29,032 nt of DNA from JALYUA01 sp038229875. GTDB taxonomy: Bacteria; Acidobacteriota; Thermoanaerobaculia; UBA5066; Gp7-AA6. This document shows, piece after piece, positions 15,529 to 24,308 of this stretch. The notes beneath the pieces were generated by a model, which had not been told where the DNA came from, did not search any database, and worked only from the letters and a program-made list of their open reading frames with translations. The stretch spans positions 1 through 29,032 of the forward strand of contig JBBROA010000046.1 in NCBI GenBank assembly GCA_038229875.1, given 5' to 3'. How positions within the stretch are numbered: position 1 is the first letter of the stretch; each line of letters opens with the position of its first letter. The translations under genes and the position numbers were made by a program.

Positions 15529-16016
15529 AGCTATTCCGAGGAAGCTCCCGCGCCCTGTTCCTGGTCGGAGTGCTCGCGGTCCCGGCAATGGCCGCGCTCG
15601 CGCTCAACTCCGCCGCGGGACGGCCGGCGCAGCGCATCCGTTTTACCGATGCCGCGTCGCAGTCCGCCGAGTTCATCGGGTACTCGCGTTCGATCGAGCT
15701 CTCGGCGACGCAGCGGACGGCGCGGAATCGCGCACTCGCGTCCATCCCGGCGCCCTGCTGCTCGAAATTCTCGGCCGCGACGTGCTGCTGTCCGTGCAAC
15801 CTTGCCAAAAGCGTCTGGGGGATCGCGAACCTCCTGATCACGCGCGACCACGCCTCCGACGCGGAGGTCGGGCGCGCCGCGCGCGACTGGATCGCGTTCG
15901 TCAACCCGGGAGGATTTACCGGGGATGTCTGCGATTCGGGCGGGGGATGCGGCCGGCGGTTTTCCCATGATGGGTGCGGCGGAATGGACGAACGAAATCT
16001 GCTGGCGGCGCGGTAA
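15525..16016 (+). CDS. Secreted Cys-rich protein coupled to the radical SAM gene
   Basis: A 163-residue protein, not assigned to a named family. The start at 15525 is chosen over an in-frame upstream start at 15492 because GGAGGA lies four bases before it and it begins a signal peptide (MKLFRGSSRALFLVGVLAV, Ala-rich cleavage region at about 22-31). The mature part has nine Cys: C78-C79, C87-C88-C89 and C91 in TCCCPCNLAKSVWG, then C136, C142 and C151 in a Gly-rich tail (GDVCDSGGGCGRRF, DGCGGM). Between them is a helical stretch (about 95-125). The CCCPC block recalls metal- or haem-binding and PCYCGC-type exported proteins, but this is a resemblance only. The ATGA overlap means the radical SAM enzyme and this protein are made together, so the protein could be its partner or substrate (inference). 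The 168 bp that follow hold no recognisable gene. Confidence 0.8.
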   Translation: MKLFRGSSRALFLVGVLAVPAMAALALNSAAGRPAQRIRFTDAASQSAEFIGYSRSIELSATQRTARNRALASIPAPCCSKFSAATCCCPCNLAKSVWGIANLLITRDHASDAEVGRAARDWIAFVNPGGFTGDVCDSGGGCGRRFSHDGCGGMDERNLLAAR

Positions 16017-16184
16017 CGAGATGGCCGCCGTCCGCAGCAACGGCGAGACACTCTCGCTCCGCAAACGCCCCCGGAACCGGCTGCATTTTCGCGATCGAGA
16101 TGCCTCTCCGGTCACTGCCAGTCCTCGAGCCGGCGGCCGACCGCTGCGCGCGATAGCCGGCGCGGTCTTCCCCGCGTCGCGGGT

Positions 16185-18785
16185 TCAGTCCCCTCTCAGC
16201 ACGACCGCCGGGTCCACGCGCGTCGCTCGCCACGCGGGAACATAGCTCGCGAGGAAGGCGACGGACGCGAGCAGCAGGGAGATCCCCCCGAACGTCGCGG
16301 CGTCTGTCGGCCGCACCTCGAACAGAAGGCTCGTCAGGAGGCGCCCGAATCCGAGAGATAGAAGAAGGCCCGCGCCGAGTCCCGCGAGCGTGAGCTTCAG
16401 GCCCTGGCCGACCACGAGGCGGAGGACGCTCCGGCTGTCCGCCCCGAGCGCTATCCGGATCCCGATCTCGCGCGCCCGCTGCGCGACCGAGTAGGCCATC
16501 ACGCCGTACAGCCCCACGCAGGCGAGGACGAGCGCGAGAAAGGCGAAGAGCCCGAGGAGCATCATCCGCACACGCTGAGCGGACACCGACTCCGAAATCA
16601 CCTGACTCATCGGCCGGACCTTCGAGATCGCCTGGTCCGGGTCCATCGAACGGACGGCTGCCGCGAGCGCGGCGGCGGCCCTGTCGGAAGAAAGCTTCGT
16701 GCGGACGACGAGCGTCGAGGAGGGCCAGGGGTCCTGCGCGTACGGAACGTAGACCGTGGGAACGGACCGTTCCTCGAGCCGGTGCTGCCGGACGTCTCCC
16801 ACGACGCCTACGACCGACGACCATTCGTCCCCCAGGCCGACCTTCATGCGACGGCCGACGGCGTCGCGCTTCGGGAAAAATCTCCGGGCCAGGGATTCGC
16901 TGACGATGACGGCGCCCGGGCCGGCGGGTCCGTCTCGCGAGTCGAACGGCCGGCCCTGAAGGATCGGAATTCCCATGGCTCGGAAGTAGTCGGCGCTCAC
17001 CACCTGGTAGTCCGGAGAGAACGAGAGTTTCGGAAACCCCTCGATGTCGGTTCCGCGGCGGCTCGCCCCCGGGTTGAGCGGCAGACGCGACACGGCGGCG
17101 GCCCCCGACGTCCCCGGCAGCGCCCGAATCCTTCGCAGGACGTCCTCGACGGCCGCCCGTCGGGCGGAAGGGTCCGAATAACGGCCCGGCGGCAGATTCA
17201 GCCGCGCGGTCAGGAGCCCGCCGGCCTCGAAACCCTGCCGGACCGCCACGAGCCGGTCGAAGCTGCGGATGAGGAGGCCCGCGGCGAGCAACAGCACCGC
17301 CGCGAGCGCGATCTCGGTGACGACCAGGATGCTCCGCGTGCGCTGGGCGCGAGAGCCGGCAATTCCCCGGCCTGACTCCTTCAGCACGCCGTTCACGTCG
17401 CCGCGCGCGAGGGCCAGCGCCGGGAACAGGCCGAACAGCGCGCCCGAAGCGACCGACACGCTGGCGGTGAAAAAGAGTACGCGGGTGTCGAGCGTCAGGC
17501 CCGACCCGACTACGAGACCCTCGGGCACCATGGAGCGCAGCGGCGCCATCGCCGCCTTCGCGAGAACGAGGCCCACGGCTCCGCCCGCTCCCGCGAGCAG
17601 AAAGCTCTCCGTGAGCAACTGGCGCACGAGGCGCAATCTGCCCGCGCCGAGCGCCGCCCGAATGGCGATCTCCCTCTGCCGCTGGGTGCCGCGGGCGAGG
17701 ACGATGTTTGCGACGTTCGAGCAGGCGATCAACAGCAGCAGCGTGACCGCGCCGAGCAGGACTCCGAGCGCGGGACGCGCGGAGCCCACGAGATCGTCGT
17801 GGAGCGGGACCACGGCCGCCCCGATGGATCCCTCCCCGTCTCCATGCTGGCGCTTCAGCCGCGCGACGATCCCGTTCACCTCCGCCTGCGCACTGGCGCC
17901 GGTCGCCGCGGGGGCAAGCCGCGCCACGACGTCGATGTAGTGCGTGTCCCGAGACGGAGAGGGATCGACGAAGGGGCGGAGCGGGTGGGGGGGCACGGCG
18001 AATCGCGACGACGTCCACAGCTCCGCGCCGGCGGGCAGCTCGAAGTCCACGGGCATGATCCCCACGACCGTGTGCGGGTTGCCGTCGATGGAGACGGACT
18101 GACCGAGGATCGAGGGGTCCGTGCCGAAGCGGCGCCGCCACAACTTCGCGGAAAGCACCACGGCCGGCGCGGCGCCCGGGCTGTCCGGCTCCGGCTGCAG
18201 GGTGCGTCCGGCGATGGGAGATCGCTTCAGAAGCGGAAAAAAATCCGGCGTCACGACCGCGCCTCGGACCACTTCCGCGCGCTCACGGCCGACCAGATTG
18301 AAGGCGCCTTCGCGAAACGAGGCGACCCGTTCGAAGGACCGCGCTCCAAGGCGCACATCCAGAAAATCGGCCGGCGACAGGCTCTGTCGATCGCCTTCGT
18401 CGTTGCGACCGTAGACCATGACCAGACGGCCGGGTTCCGGAAATGGCAGTGGACGCACGAGCACGGCGTTGATCACCGAAAAGATCGCGGTGTTCGCTCC
18501 GATTCCGAGCGCGAGCGTCAGCGCCGCGGCGGCGGCGAACCCCGGGTTGCGGCCGAGGGTGCGAAGCGCGTACCGGACATCCTGCACGAGCCCGTCCCAG
18601 AAGATCCAGCGCGCGCTCTCGTAGAAGTGCTCCTGCGCGGCCGTGACGTTGCCGAACCGGCGTCGCGCCTCGGCCGCGGCCTCTTGCCCGGGCAGACCGT
18701 CCTCGCGTAGCGCGTCCTCTTCGAGCGCGATGTGCGCGCGGATCTCGTCCGCGAAATCACCGTCGGGCCGGCGCTTTCGGAACAT
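16185..18785 (-). CDS. ADOP-type ABC transporter permease (MacB/FtsX-like, duplicated)
   Basis: An 866-residue permease of the acidobacterial duplicated orphan permease type. Residues 1-60 are the cytoplasmic N-terminal domain of this group (FADEIRAHIALEEDAL, EARRRFGN). The next segment, DVRYALRTLGRNPGFA and then a first helix with LALGIGANTAIFSVINAVL (about 75-110), starts a MacB-like periplasmic domain (about 115-330). A first FtsX domain (three helices, about 340-500) carries IALAARNIVLARGTQRQREI-like sequence, then a second periplasmic domain and a second FtsX domain end at VDPAVVLRGD. No ATPase is beside it, which is the rule for these orphan permeases. The padR gene lies 26 bp upstream on the same strand and probably controls it. 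Role in efflux or lipoprotein/peptide handling is not known. Confidence 0.92.
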   Translation of the reverse strand: MFRKRRPDGDFADEIRAHIALEEDALREDGLPGQEAAAEARRRFGNVTAAQEHFYESARWIFWDGLVQDVRYALRTLGRNPGFAAAAALTLALGIGANTAIFSVINAVLVRPLPFPEPGRLVMVYGRNDEGDRQSLSPADFLDVRLGARSFERVASFREGAFNLVGRERAEVVRGAVVTPDFFPLLKRSPIAGRTLQPEPDSPGAAPAVVLSAKLWRRRFGTDPSILGQSVSIDGNPHTVVGIMPVDFELPAGAELWTSSRFAVPPHPLRPFVDPSPSRDTHYIDVVARLAPAATGASAQAEVNGIVARLKRQHGDGEGSIGAAVVPLHDDLVGSARPALGVLLGAVTLLLLIACSNVANIVLARGTQRQREIAIRAALGAGRLRLVRQLLTESFLLAGAGGAVGLVLAKAAMAPLRSMVPEGLVVGSGLTLDTRVLFFTASVSVASGALFGLFPALALARGDVNGVLKESGRGIAGSRAQRTRSILVVTEIALAAVLLLAAGLLIRSFDRLVAVRQGFEAGGLLTARLNLPPGRYSDPSARRAAVEDVLRRIRALPGTSGAAAVSRLPLNPGASRRGTDIEGFPKLSFSPDYQVVSADYFRAMGIPILQGRPFDSRDGPAGPGAVIVSESLARRFFPKRDAVGRRMKVGLGDEWSSVVGVVGDVRQHRLEERSVPTVYVPYAQDPWPSSTLVVRTKLSSDRAAAALAAAVRSMDPDQAISKVRPMSQVISESVSAQRVRMMLLGLFAFLALVLACVGLYGVMAYSVAQRAREIGIRIALGADSRSVLRLVVGQGLKLTLAGLGAGLLLSLGFGRLLTSLLFEVRPTDAATFGGISLLLASVAFLASYVPAWRATRVDPAVVLRGD

Positions 18786-18811
18786 GCCAGGCTCCCCTCT
18801 CCCCTTTCCCC

Positions 18812-19171
18812 TTACCCTTCACTCGTCTCGGGCCCGAGCACCCGGGCAATGGCTCCGGCGAGCCGGCTCCAGCGGCTGCGCTCCTTCGCGAGCTGCCGGC
18901 GTCCGATCCGCGTCAGGCGGTAGAAGCGCGCCCTCCGATTGTTGGAGGATGTCCCCCACTCCGCGCTGATCCACCCCTCGCCCTCCAGGCGTTGGAGCGC
19001 GGGATAGAGCGCGCCATGCTCGACGAGCAGGACGTCGTCCGAGCCGTGCTGGATCGCCCGTGCGATGCCCTGGCCGTGCTGGGGCCCGAAGACGAGCGTC
19101 CGCAGGATCAGCAGATCGAGCGTGCCCTTCAGCAGCGCGAGACGCTCGTTTTTCCTGCTACGGGTGACCAT
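18812..19171 (-). CDS. PadR family transcriptional regulator
   Basis: A 119-residue PadR regulator. The winged helix is clear: LLKGTLDLLILRTLVFGPQHGQGIA, then VEHGALYPALQRLEGEGWISAEW, then a wing with ARFYRLTRIGRRQL, and a short C-terminal dimerisation helix. It belongs to the small group that sits just upstream of ADOP permeases. Its own start codon is inside a perfect 11-bp inverted repeat, suggesting autoregulation. The stop codon lies in a polypurine tandem array shared with the leader of the permease gene. A ligand cannot be inferred. Confidence 0.94.
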   Translation of the reverse strand: MVTRSRKNERLALLKGTLDLLILRTLVFGPQHGQGIARAIQHGSDDVLLVEHGALYPALQRLEGEGWISAEWGTSSNNRRARFYRLTRIGRRQLAKERSRWSRLAGAIARVLGPETSEG

Positions 19172-19203
19172 TCGACCCGAGTCTCCACCCTTTCGGGTCG
19201 AAT
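19170..19203. promoter_or_regulatory. Perfect inverted repeat over the padR start (putative PadR operator)
   Basis: ATTCGACCCGA (19170-19180) and TCGGGTCGAAT (19193-19203) are perfect inverted arms 12 bp apart. The left arm overlaps the padR ATG. The arms are about two helical turns apart centre to centre, which suits a dimer. In RNA the arms could also hide the padR start. Confidence 0.6.
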
Positions 19204-19364
19204 GTCAACCCAAAGGCTTTACGAGGGCCTGACCTGGGACCTGGCCGCGGCAGCGGCCGAAGAGACCGTCGAAGCGGCGCTCGCGCGCTGATACGGCCGG
19301 GAAAACGGCCGGGAGGGGCCCGGCGCCGCTGGTAGACTCGTTCCTCCCTTTCAACATTCCCTTG

Positions 19365-22013
19365 ATGAGCGATGTTCTTCCGATCCTCGGTTGCCTCGCG
19401 CTCTTTCTCCTCGTCCTGCCGGTCGCGGCCCTCGTCCAGGCGCGGCGGACCAGAAAAGAGATGCGCCAGCTCTGGGCGCAGTTCGCCGAGCTGACCGGCC
19501 GGATCGCGCGCATGGAGATGGAGCGGGGAGCTCACGCTGCCGCTCCGGCCTCGAGCGCCCAAGAGCCCGCACCCGTCGCGCCGCCGGTCCCCGCGCCCGG
19601 AGCGTCGGCGCATCGTCCGCCCGCGCCGGAACCATCGCCGCCTGCCACGGCCGCCGACACGGCCCCTCCGTCCCCGCGGGATCCGATCGCCCCGCCGATC
19701 TCTCCGCCGCCGTCGGTTCCGCCTCGGCCCGCGGCCCCCGTTCTACTGCCTCTTCCGCCGCGCCCTCCGCGCCCGCCCTTCGACTGGGAGAGCCTGATCA
19801 GCGTCCGTCTCTTCGCCTGGCTCGGCGGCATCGCGCTCTTCATCGGGATGGGACTGTTCCTCCAGTACTCGATCCAGCACAACCTGATCTCTCCGCTGTG
19901 GCGCGTCGTGATCGCGCTGCTCGTGGGCGCGGCCGCCCTTGCGGGCGGGGACTTTCTGCGGACTCGCGGGGAGATGGCGGGTCAGGCGACGTCCGGCGCC
20001 GGCGTCGGGATCCTTTACGCCTCTCTTTTTGCCGCTCACGCCCGCTACGCCCTGCTCTCGACCCCGGCCACGTTCGCCTGCATGGCCGCCGTGACCGTCG
20101 TCGCGGGGATTCTCGCCGCGCGGCGAAGGGCCTACATCGTTGCGGTGCTCGGTCTCGTCGGCGGGTTTCTGACGCCGTATCTCCTCGCGACGCACGAGGA
20201 CCGCCCGGTCGCGCTTTTCCTTTACGTGCTTCTGCTCGACTTCGGCGCGCTGGCCCTGGCGCGGCGCCGGGGATGGCTCTCGATCTCGAGCCTCGCTCTC
20301 GCCGGCTCCGCCATTCTCTTCGCGGGCTGGTCCGCCGCGCATCTGGACGGCGGCAAGGCGCCATGGGCCCTCGGTGCCGCCGGAGTGCTGGCCGCCCTGT
20401 TCGCCGGATACCCCCAGGGCGCGGAGGGCGCGCCGGGAGCCTCGCGCCGCGAATGGGTCTCCGGGATCCGGATTTGCGCTTCGATGGGTCCCATGCTGCT
20501 CGCATTCCTGGTCGCGGGCCACGGGGGCTTCGCGATCTCCCCGGCGTTCCTGTGCGGATATCTGATCCTGCTCGCGGTCGGCGCGTTCCTCGTCGGCCAT
20601 CGCGCCGAGTTCACTCCGCTGCTCCCGATCGCCCCGGCGTTCTCGGTCGCCACGCTCGCGGCGCGCGTCTCGAACGATCTCTTCACGCATCGCACCGAAG
20701 TCCTCTTCTATTTCGCGCTCGTCCCGGCCGGGTTCCTGGCGTTCGCGCTGGCGAGGCGGGGACGCCCCGATCACCCCGCAACGCGCGCCGCCGCCGCGAT
20801 ATCGCTCGCGGGAGGGTTTCTCGTGCTCCTCCGGTTCCTCGACCTTCCCGGGACGGCGCCCGTGCTGCCGCTCTGGATCTTCGCGGCGGCGCACGCGGCC
20901 GGGCTGCTGGCGATCGCGACGATGCTCGCCTCCGGCGCGTGGATTCTGGCGAGCCACGCGCTTCTCTTCGCGTCGCTCGCCGGGATCGTCGCATCCGACC
21001 TCGCCGGTTCCGGCAAACGCGCGCACGGACTCCCGGAGCTTCTTCCGCTCATCATTGCGCCGACCGCCGCGTTCTGGGCCCTCCCCTTTCTGTGGAGCCG
21101 CTGGCGCCGGGACCGGCTCGCGTGGCTGTCGAGCGCGCTCGCCCCGATCCTGCACTTCCCCGTTCTCTACCTGCTGGCGAAAGACGAGTGGGGCTCGACA
21201 TGGCTCGGCGGCGTGGCGATCCTCTGCGGCGCCGCGGCGCTTCTGGCTCTCCGCCGCTCGCAGGCGCTGCTGACTTCGCCGGAAGACCGCCGCTTCACCG
21301 CCGCGCTCTTCGGGGCGCTCACACTGGTTTTCGTGACGGCCGCGGTTCCGATCGTTCTCGACAAGCAGTGGATCACCGTCGCCTGGGGCCTGGAAGCCGC
21401 CGCGCTCGCCTGGCTGTGGCGCCGCGTCCCGTCCGAAGGCCTCGTCAAGGCCGCCACTCTCCTGGCGGTTGGCTGCTTCGTCCGTCTCGTCTTCAATCCC
21501 GCGCTGTGGCACTACCACGCACGCAGCGGCACGCCGATCCTGAACTGGTACCTCTACACGTTCGGGATCTGCGCCGACGCGCTGCTCTGGACCGCGCGGA
21601 TGCTCCGCGACGCTCCCTGGGCCGCCCGGCGACGCGTCAGTCCTCTCCTCCAGGCAGCCGCCGGAGTCCTCCTGTTCATGCTCGTCAACATCGAGATCGC
21701 CGACTTGTACTCTCCCGGACACACGGTGGTCTTCCGGCTCTCAGGCGGAGGTCTCGCGGAAGACGTCACGTATTCGGTGGCCTGGGGCGTCTTCGCGATG
21801 ATCCTGCTCGCGCTCGGAATTTCGCAGAGCTCCAAGCCGGTCCGGGCCGCCGCGCTCCTCGTGCTCCTCCTGACGATCGGGAAGGTGTTCCTGCACGACC
21901 TGTGGGACCTCGGCGCCCTTTACCGCGTGGGCTCCGTCATCGGTCTCGCGGTCGCGCTGCTCGCGGTTTCGTTCCTGACTCAGCGCTTCGTCTTCGCCCG
22001 AGAGCGATCGTGA
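19365..22013 (+). CDS. DUF2339 polytopic membrane protein
   Basis: An 882-residue membrane protein of unknown function. One N-terminal helix (about 5-22) is followed by a short coiled coil (RKEMRQLWAQFAELTGRIARME), a Pro/Ala-rich linker (about 58-140) and then the DUF2339 domain, which opens with the family motif FDWESLISVRLFAWLGGIAL and continues as more than 20 predicted membrane helices to the C-terminus. The ATG at 19365 is preferred to an adjacent TTG. The stop overlaps the GTG of the DUF3999 gene, and the DUF2339-DUF3999 pair is known from other Gram-negative bacteria, where its role is also undefined. A second plus-strand frame stays open through the whole gene; that is a high-GC artefact. 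Confidence 0.92.
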   Translation: MSDVLPILGCLALFLLVLPVAALVQARRTRKEMRQLWAQFAELTGRIARMEMERGAHAAAPASSAQEPAPVAPPVPAPGASAHRPPAPEPSPPATAADTAPPSPRDPIAPPISPPPSVPPRPAAPVLLPLPPRPPRPPFDWESLISVRLFAWLGGIALFIGMGLFLQYSIQHNLISPLWRVVIALLVGAAALAGGDFLRTRGEMAGQATSGAGVGILYASLFAAHARYALLSTPATFACMAAVTVVAGILAARRRAYIVAVLGLVGGFLTPYLLATHEDRPVALFLYVLLLDFGALALARRRGWLSISSLALAGSAILFAGWSAAHLDGGKAPWALGAAGVLAALFAGYPQGAEGAPGASRREWVSGIRICASMGPMLLAFLVAGHGGFAISPAFLCGYLILLAVGAFLVGHRAEFTPLLPIAPAFSVATLAARVSNDLFTHRTEVLFYFALVPAGFLAFALARRGRPDHPATRAAAAISLAGGFLVLLRFLDLPGTAPVLPLWIFAAAHAAGLLAIATMLASGAWILASHALLFASLAGIVASDLAGSGKRAHGLPELLPLIIAPTAAFWALPFLWSRWRRDRLAWLSSALAPILHFPVLYLLAKDEWGSTWLGGVAILCGAAALLALRRSQALLTSPEDRRFTAALFGALTLVFVTAAVPIVLDKQWITVAWGLEAAALAWLWRRVPSEGLVKAATLLAVGCFVRLVFNPALWHYHARSGTPILNWYLYTFGICADALLWTARMLRDAPWAARRRVSPLLQAAAGVLLFMLVNIEIADLYSPGHTVVFRLSGGGLAEDVTYSVAWGVFAMILLALGISQSSKPVRAAALLVLLLTIGKVFLHDLWDLGALYRVGSVIGLAVALLAVSFLTQRFVFARERS

Positions 22014-23899
22014 AGAAGGCCGTTCTCGCCTCTTTTGCGCTCGTTCTGGTCGCGGCCGCTCCCTACGACCTCTTCCGGTACTCGAGGACGATCACCGCGA
22101 GCGCCGGATGGGCCCGGCTGGTACTTCCCGACGACGTCCTCGACGCGTGCCGGCCCGGACTCCCGGATCTGCGAATCCGCAACGCGGCCGGCGAAGAGGT
22201 CGCCTGGGCGCTCGAGGAGCGCATCGGCCGAGCGCCCGCGCGCCTGCCGTTGCGCGACGTCGAGAAAACGGCCCGTCGTGAGACGGTCGCGCTCCTCGAT
22301 CGCGGCGCGCACCCCGCTCTGGCCCGCGCGGCGACTCTGGAGATCGAAGGCACCGAGTTCTTGAAACCCGTTTCCGTCGAGTCTTCCGACGACGGCAGGT
22401 CGTGGGGAACCTTCGCGAAGGGATCGATCTTCGCCGGGCGCGAGGTGAGGTCGACGACGCTGCGCTTTCCGCCCAACGGGCGCCGCTGGTGGAGATTCCG
22501 TTTCGACGACCGCAACGGCGATCCGATCATGCCGCGGGCGGTTTCGATCGACGCGCGCGGCGAAGAGCCCGTCCTGCGGGAAATCTCGCTCGCGCCGGGT
22601 ACCGCGGACCGATCGGATCCCGGCGCGACGACACGCTCGGTGGCGCTGCCTGCCGGGAACCTCGGCGTCGATGCCCTGCGGATCTCGGGCGCCGCCCCGG
22701 CGTACGTCCGCCGTGTGACGGTCACATCGCGCGTCTTCTATCGCGACGAAGTGGTTCGACGCGTCGTCGGAGAAGGCACTATCTCGCGAGCCGCCGACGG
22801 GTCGGGCATCGACCGCGTCGCGCTCTGCGACGGGTCCGCGCGGCTGCTCGAAATCGAGATCGAAGAGCCCGGCGGACCGCGCTTCGAGATCGCGCGCGTC
22901 GATGCGCTCGCGCGCCCGCAGGCCATCGTTTTCGCGGCTCCCCGGGACGGGCAGCCGCTCCGGCTTTACTACGGCTCCGGGATCGCCGAGGCGCCCCGGT
23001 ACGACCTCGAGCGGGCCCTCGCGATCGCGAGACCCGTGCGCCCTTCACAGGTCGCCCTCGGCCCGGCGGAGAAGAGGGCGGGAGAAGCGGCCGCGCTTCC
23101 GGCCGGCCCGCGCGGCGCCCCCGTCGATCCCGCCGCCTGGAAGAAGTCATCGCCGATCGCGCTTCCGGGCGAAAGCTCGGTCGCCTACCTCGATCTGCCG
23201 TCGCCCGCGGCCGAGAAAGCGGTCTCCGTCCGAATCCTCGACTCCGAGAAGCGTCCCGTACCGTACGTGATGGAGCGCGTCGCGCACCGGGAGCGGCATC
23301 CGGCTCCGGCGGCCGCGGCGGAGCGCGGGACGAAGACGATTGTGCGGATCACGATGGACCCGGCGTCCTCGGCCGATCTCGTCGAGATGTCCGCCGGCTC
23401 GCCGGCGTACTTCTCGCGGCAGGCGACCGTTTTTCAGGAGGACCGCGACGCCCGGGGAACCACGGGACGCCGCGTTCTCGGAAGCGCCTCGTGGATCCGC
23501 CGCGAGGGGGATCCGCCCATCCCGATCACGATCCCGATCACGCGGCCGACCCAGGCCGCGATCGAGGTCGAGATCGAGAACGGCGATAACGCGCCCCTTT
23601 CGATCTCCGACACCGCCGTCTGGACCTCGTCACCGCGCATCGACTTCGCGTTCGTGCCGGGCGAGCGGCTGACCCTCGCGTGGGACAACGAGAACGCGCC
23701 TGCCCCGAGATTCGACCTGGAGCTCGTGGCGGGGCGGGTCCTCTCCGCGCCGGCGCTTCCCGCGAAGCTGGCCGCTTCCCCCGCGGCGGCGAAGCCCGCC
23801 CGAGCGGCGCGCACACCGGCGGCGCTGTGGATCGCGATCGTAGTGGGTGGCGCGCTTCTCCTGGTGGTGCTCGCCCGGACCCTGAAGAGCCCCGGCTAG
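22010..23899 (+). CDS. DUF3999 family protein, envelope-exposed
   Basis: A 629-residue protein. It starts with GTG at 22010, overlapping the upstream stop (GTGA), and opens with a signal peptide (KKAVLASFALVLVAAAP). The bulk is a series of beta-rich segments (YSRTITASAGWARLVLPDD; LRIRNAAGEEVAWAL; FLKPVSVESSDDG; RLYYGSGIAEAPRYDLERAL), typical of DUF3999. The C-terminus has one membrane helix (ALWIAIVVGGALLLVVLA) and a short basic tail, so most of the protein should face the periplasm. The translational coupling suggests a complex with the DUF2339 membrane protein. The frame remains open far upstream through the DUF2339 gene, but the overlap, signal peptide and family start support this start. 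It converges with the ftsB-like gene, 10 bp between ends. Confidence 0.88.
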   Translation: MKKAVLASFALVLVAAAPYDLFRYSRTITASAGWARLVLPDDVLDACRPGLPDLRIRNAAGEEVAWALEERIGRAPARLPLRDVEKTARRETVALLDRGAHPALARAATLEIEGTEFLKPVSVESSDDGRSWGTFAKGSIFAGREVRSTTLRFPPNGRRWWRFRFDDRNGDPIMPRAVSIDARGEEPVLREISLAPGTADRSDPGATTRSVALPAGNLGVDALRISGAAPAYVRRVTVTSRVFYRDEVVRRVVGEGTISRAADGSGIDRVALCDGSARLLEIEIEEPGGPRFEIARVDALARPQAIVFAAPRDGQPLRLYYGSGIAEAPRYDLERALAIARPVRPSQVALGPAEKRAGEAAALPAGPRGAPVDPAAWKKSSPIALPGESSVAYLDLPSPAAEKAVSVRILDSEKRPVPYVMERVAHRERHPAPAAAAERGTKTIVRITMDPASSADLVEMSAGSPAYFSRQATVFQEDRDARGTTGRRVLGSASWIRREGDPPIPITIPITRPTQAAIEVEIENGDNAPLSISDTAVWTSSPRIDFAFVPGERLTLAWDNENAPAPRFDLELVAGRVLSAPALPAKLAASPAAAKPARAARTPAALWIAIVVGGALLLVVLARTLKSPG

Positions 23900-23909
23900 T
23901 CCTGACGTC

Positions 23910-24308
23910 TCAGCGCGGGACTAAAGACCCGGCCGGCGGAGTCGGCGCGACGCGAGGCGTCCGGAATTCCGACGGCCGCGGCTCCTTCTTCGCGGACAGC
24001 GTGCCCGCCGGATAGAGGAGAACGAGGTCTTCCGGGTGAACCAGGTGAAGCTCCTCGCGGGCGACCTTCTCCGCCGGAAACTGGTGGCGAGTCGCGGCCT
24101 CGATCGAGAGCCGCAGCTCGTCGTTCTCGGCCGCGCGCTCGGCGAGCTGCACGTCGAGCCGCTTGACGTCCTCGCGCGCGTTGTGAAGATCGAGCACCTT
24201 GTGGTCCCAGAGCAGCAGCAGCCCGAGCACGACGGACGAACACGCCAGCGAGGCGAAGAACGTCAGGAACGGGCGAGGCGCGCGCGGGGGAGGCGGAGCT
24301 TCTCTCAT
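23910..24308 (-). CDS. FtsB/DivIC-like septum formation initiator protein
   Basis: A 132-residue bitopic protein of the division-protein family that forms the FtsQ-FtsB-FtsL complex. After a Pro-rich cytoplasmic start comes a membrane helix (about 14-35), a coiled coil (about 40-72, LHNAREDVKRLDVQLAERAA) and the family's conserved VAREELHLVHPEDLVLLYP. A Pro-rich tail ends the protein. The start at 24308 overlaps the enolase stop by 4 bp (ATGA), so the two are coupled; eno next to ftsB is a known arrangement in several bacterial groups. A longer frame upstream is only enolase in another frame. Confidence 0.88.
   Translation of the reverse strand: MREAPPPPRAPRPFLTFFASLACSSVVLGLLLLWDHKVLDLHNAREDVKRLDVQLAERAAENDELRLSIEAATRHQFPAEKVAREELHLVHPEDLVLLYPAGTLSAKKEPRPSEFRTPRVAPTPPAGSLVPR

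Noticed and set aside
15916..18141. A 741-codon minus-strand frame in the ADOP region
   Set aside because: It overlaps the clear ADOP permease frame on the same strand and encodes Arg/Pro/Gly-rich sequence without domains.
19743..21722. A 659-codon minus-strand frame opposite DUF2339
   Set aside because: The product is almost entirely Arg, Glu, Gly and Gln with no domain, the signature of antisense to a hydrophobic membrane gene.
19391..23899. A 1502-codon open frame across the DUF2339 and DUF3999 genes
   Set aside because: Only its last 629 codons (from 22010) make a recognisable protein. The first part is Arg/Ala/Pro-rich sequence from reading the DUF2339 gene out of frame, as is common at high GC.
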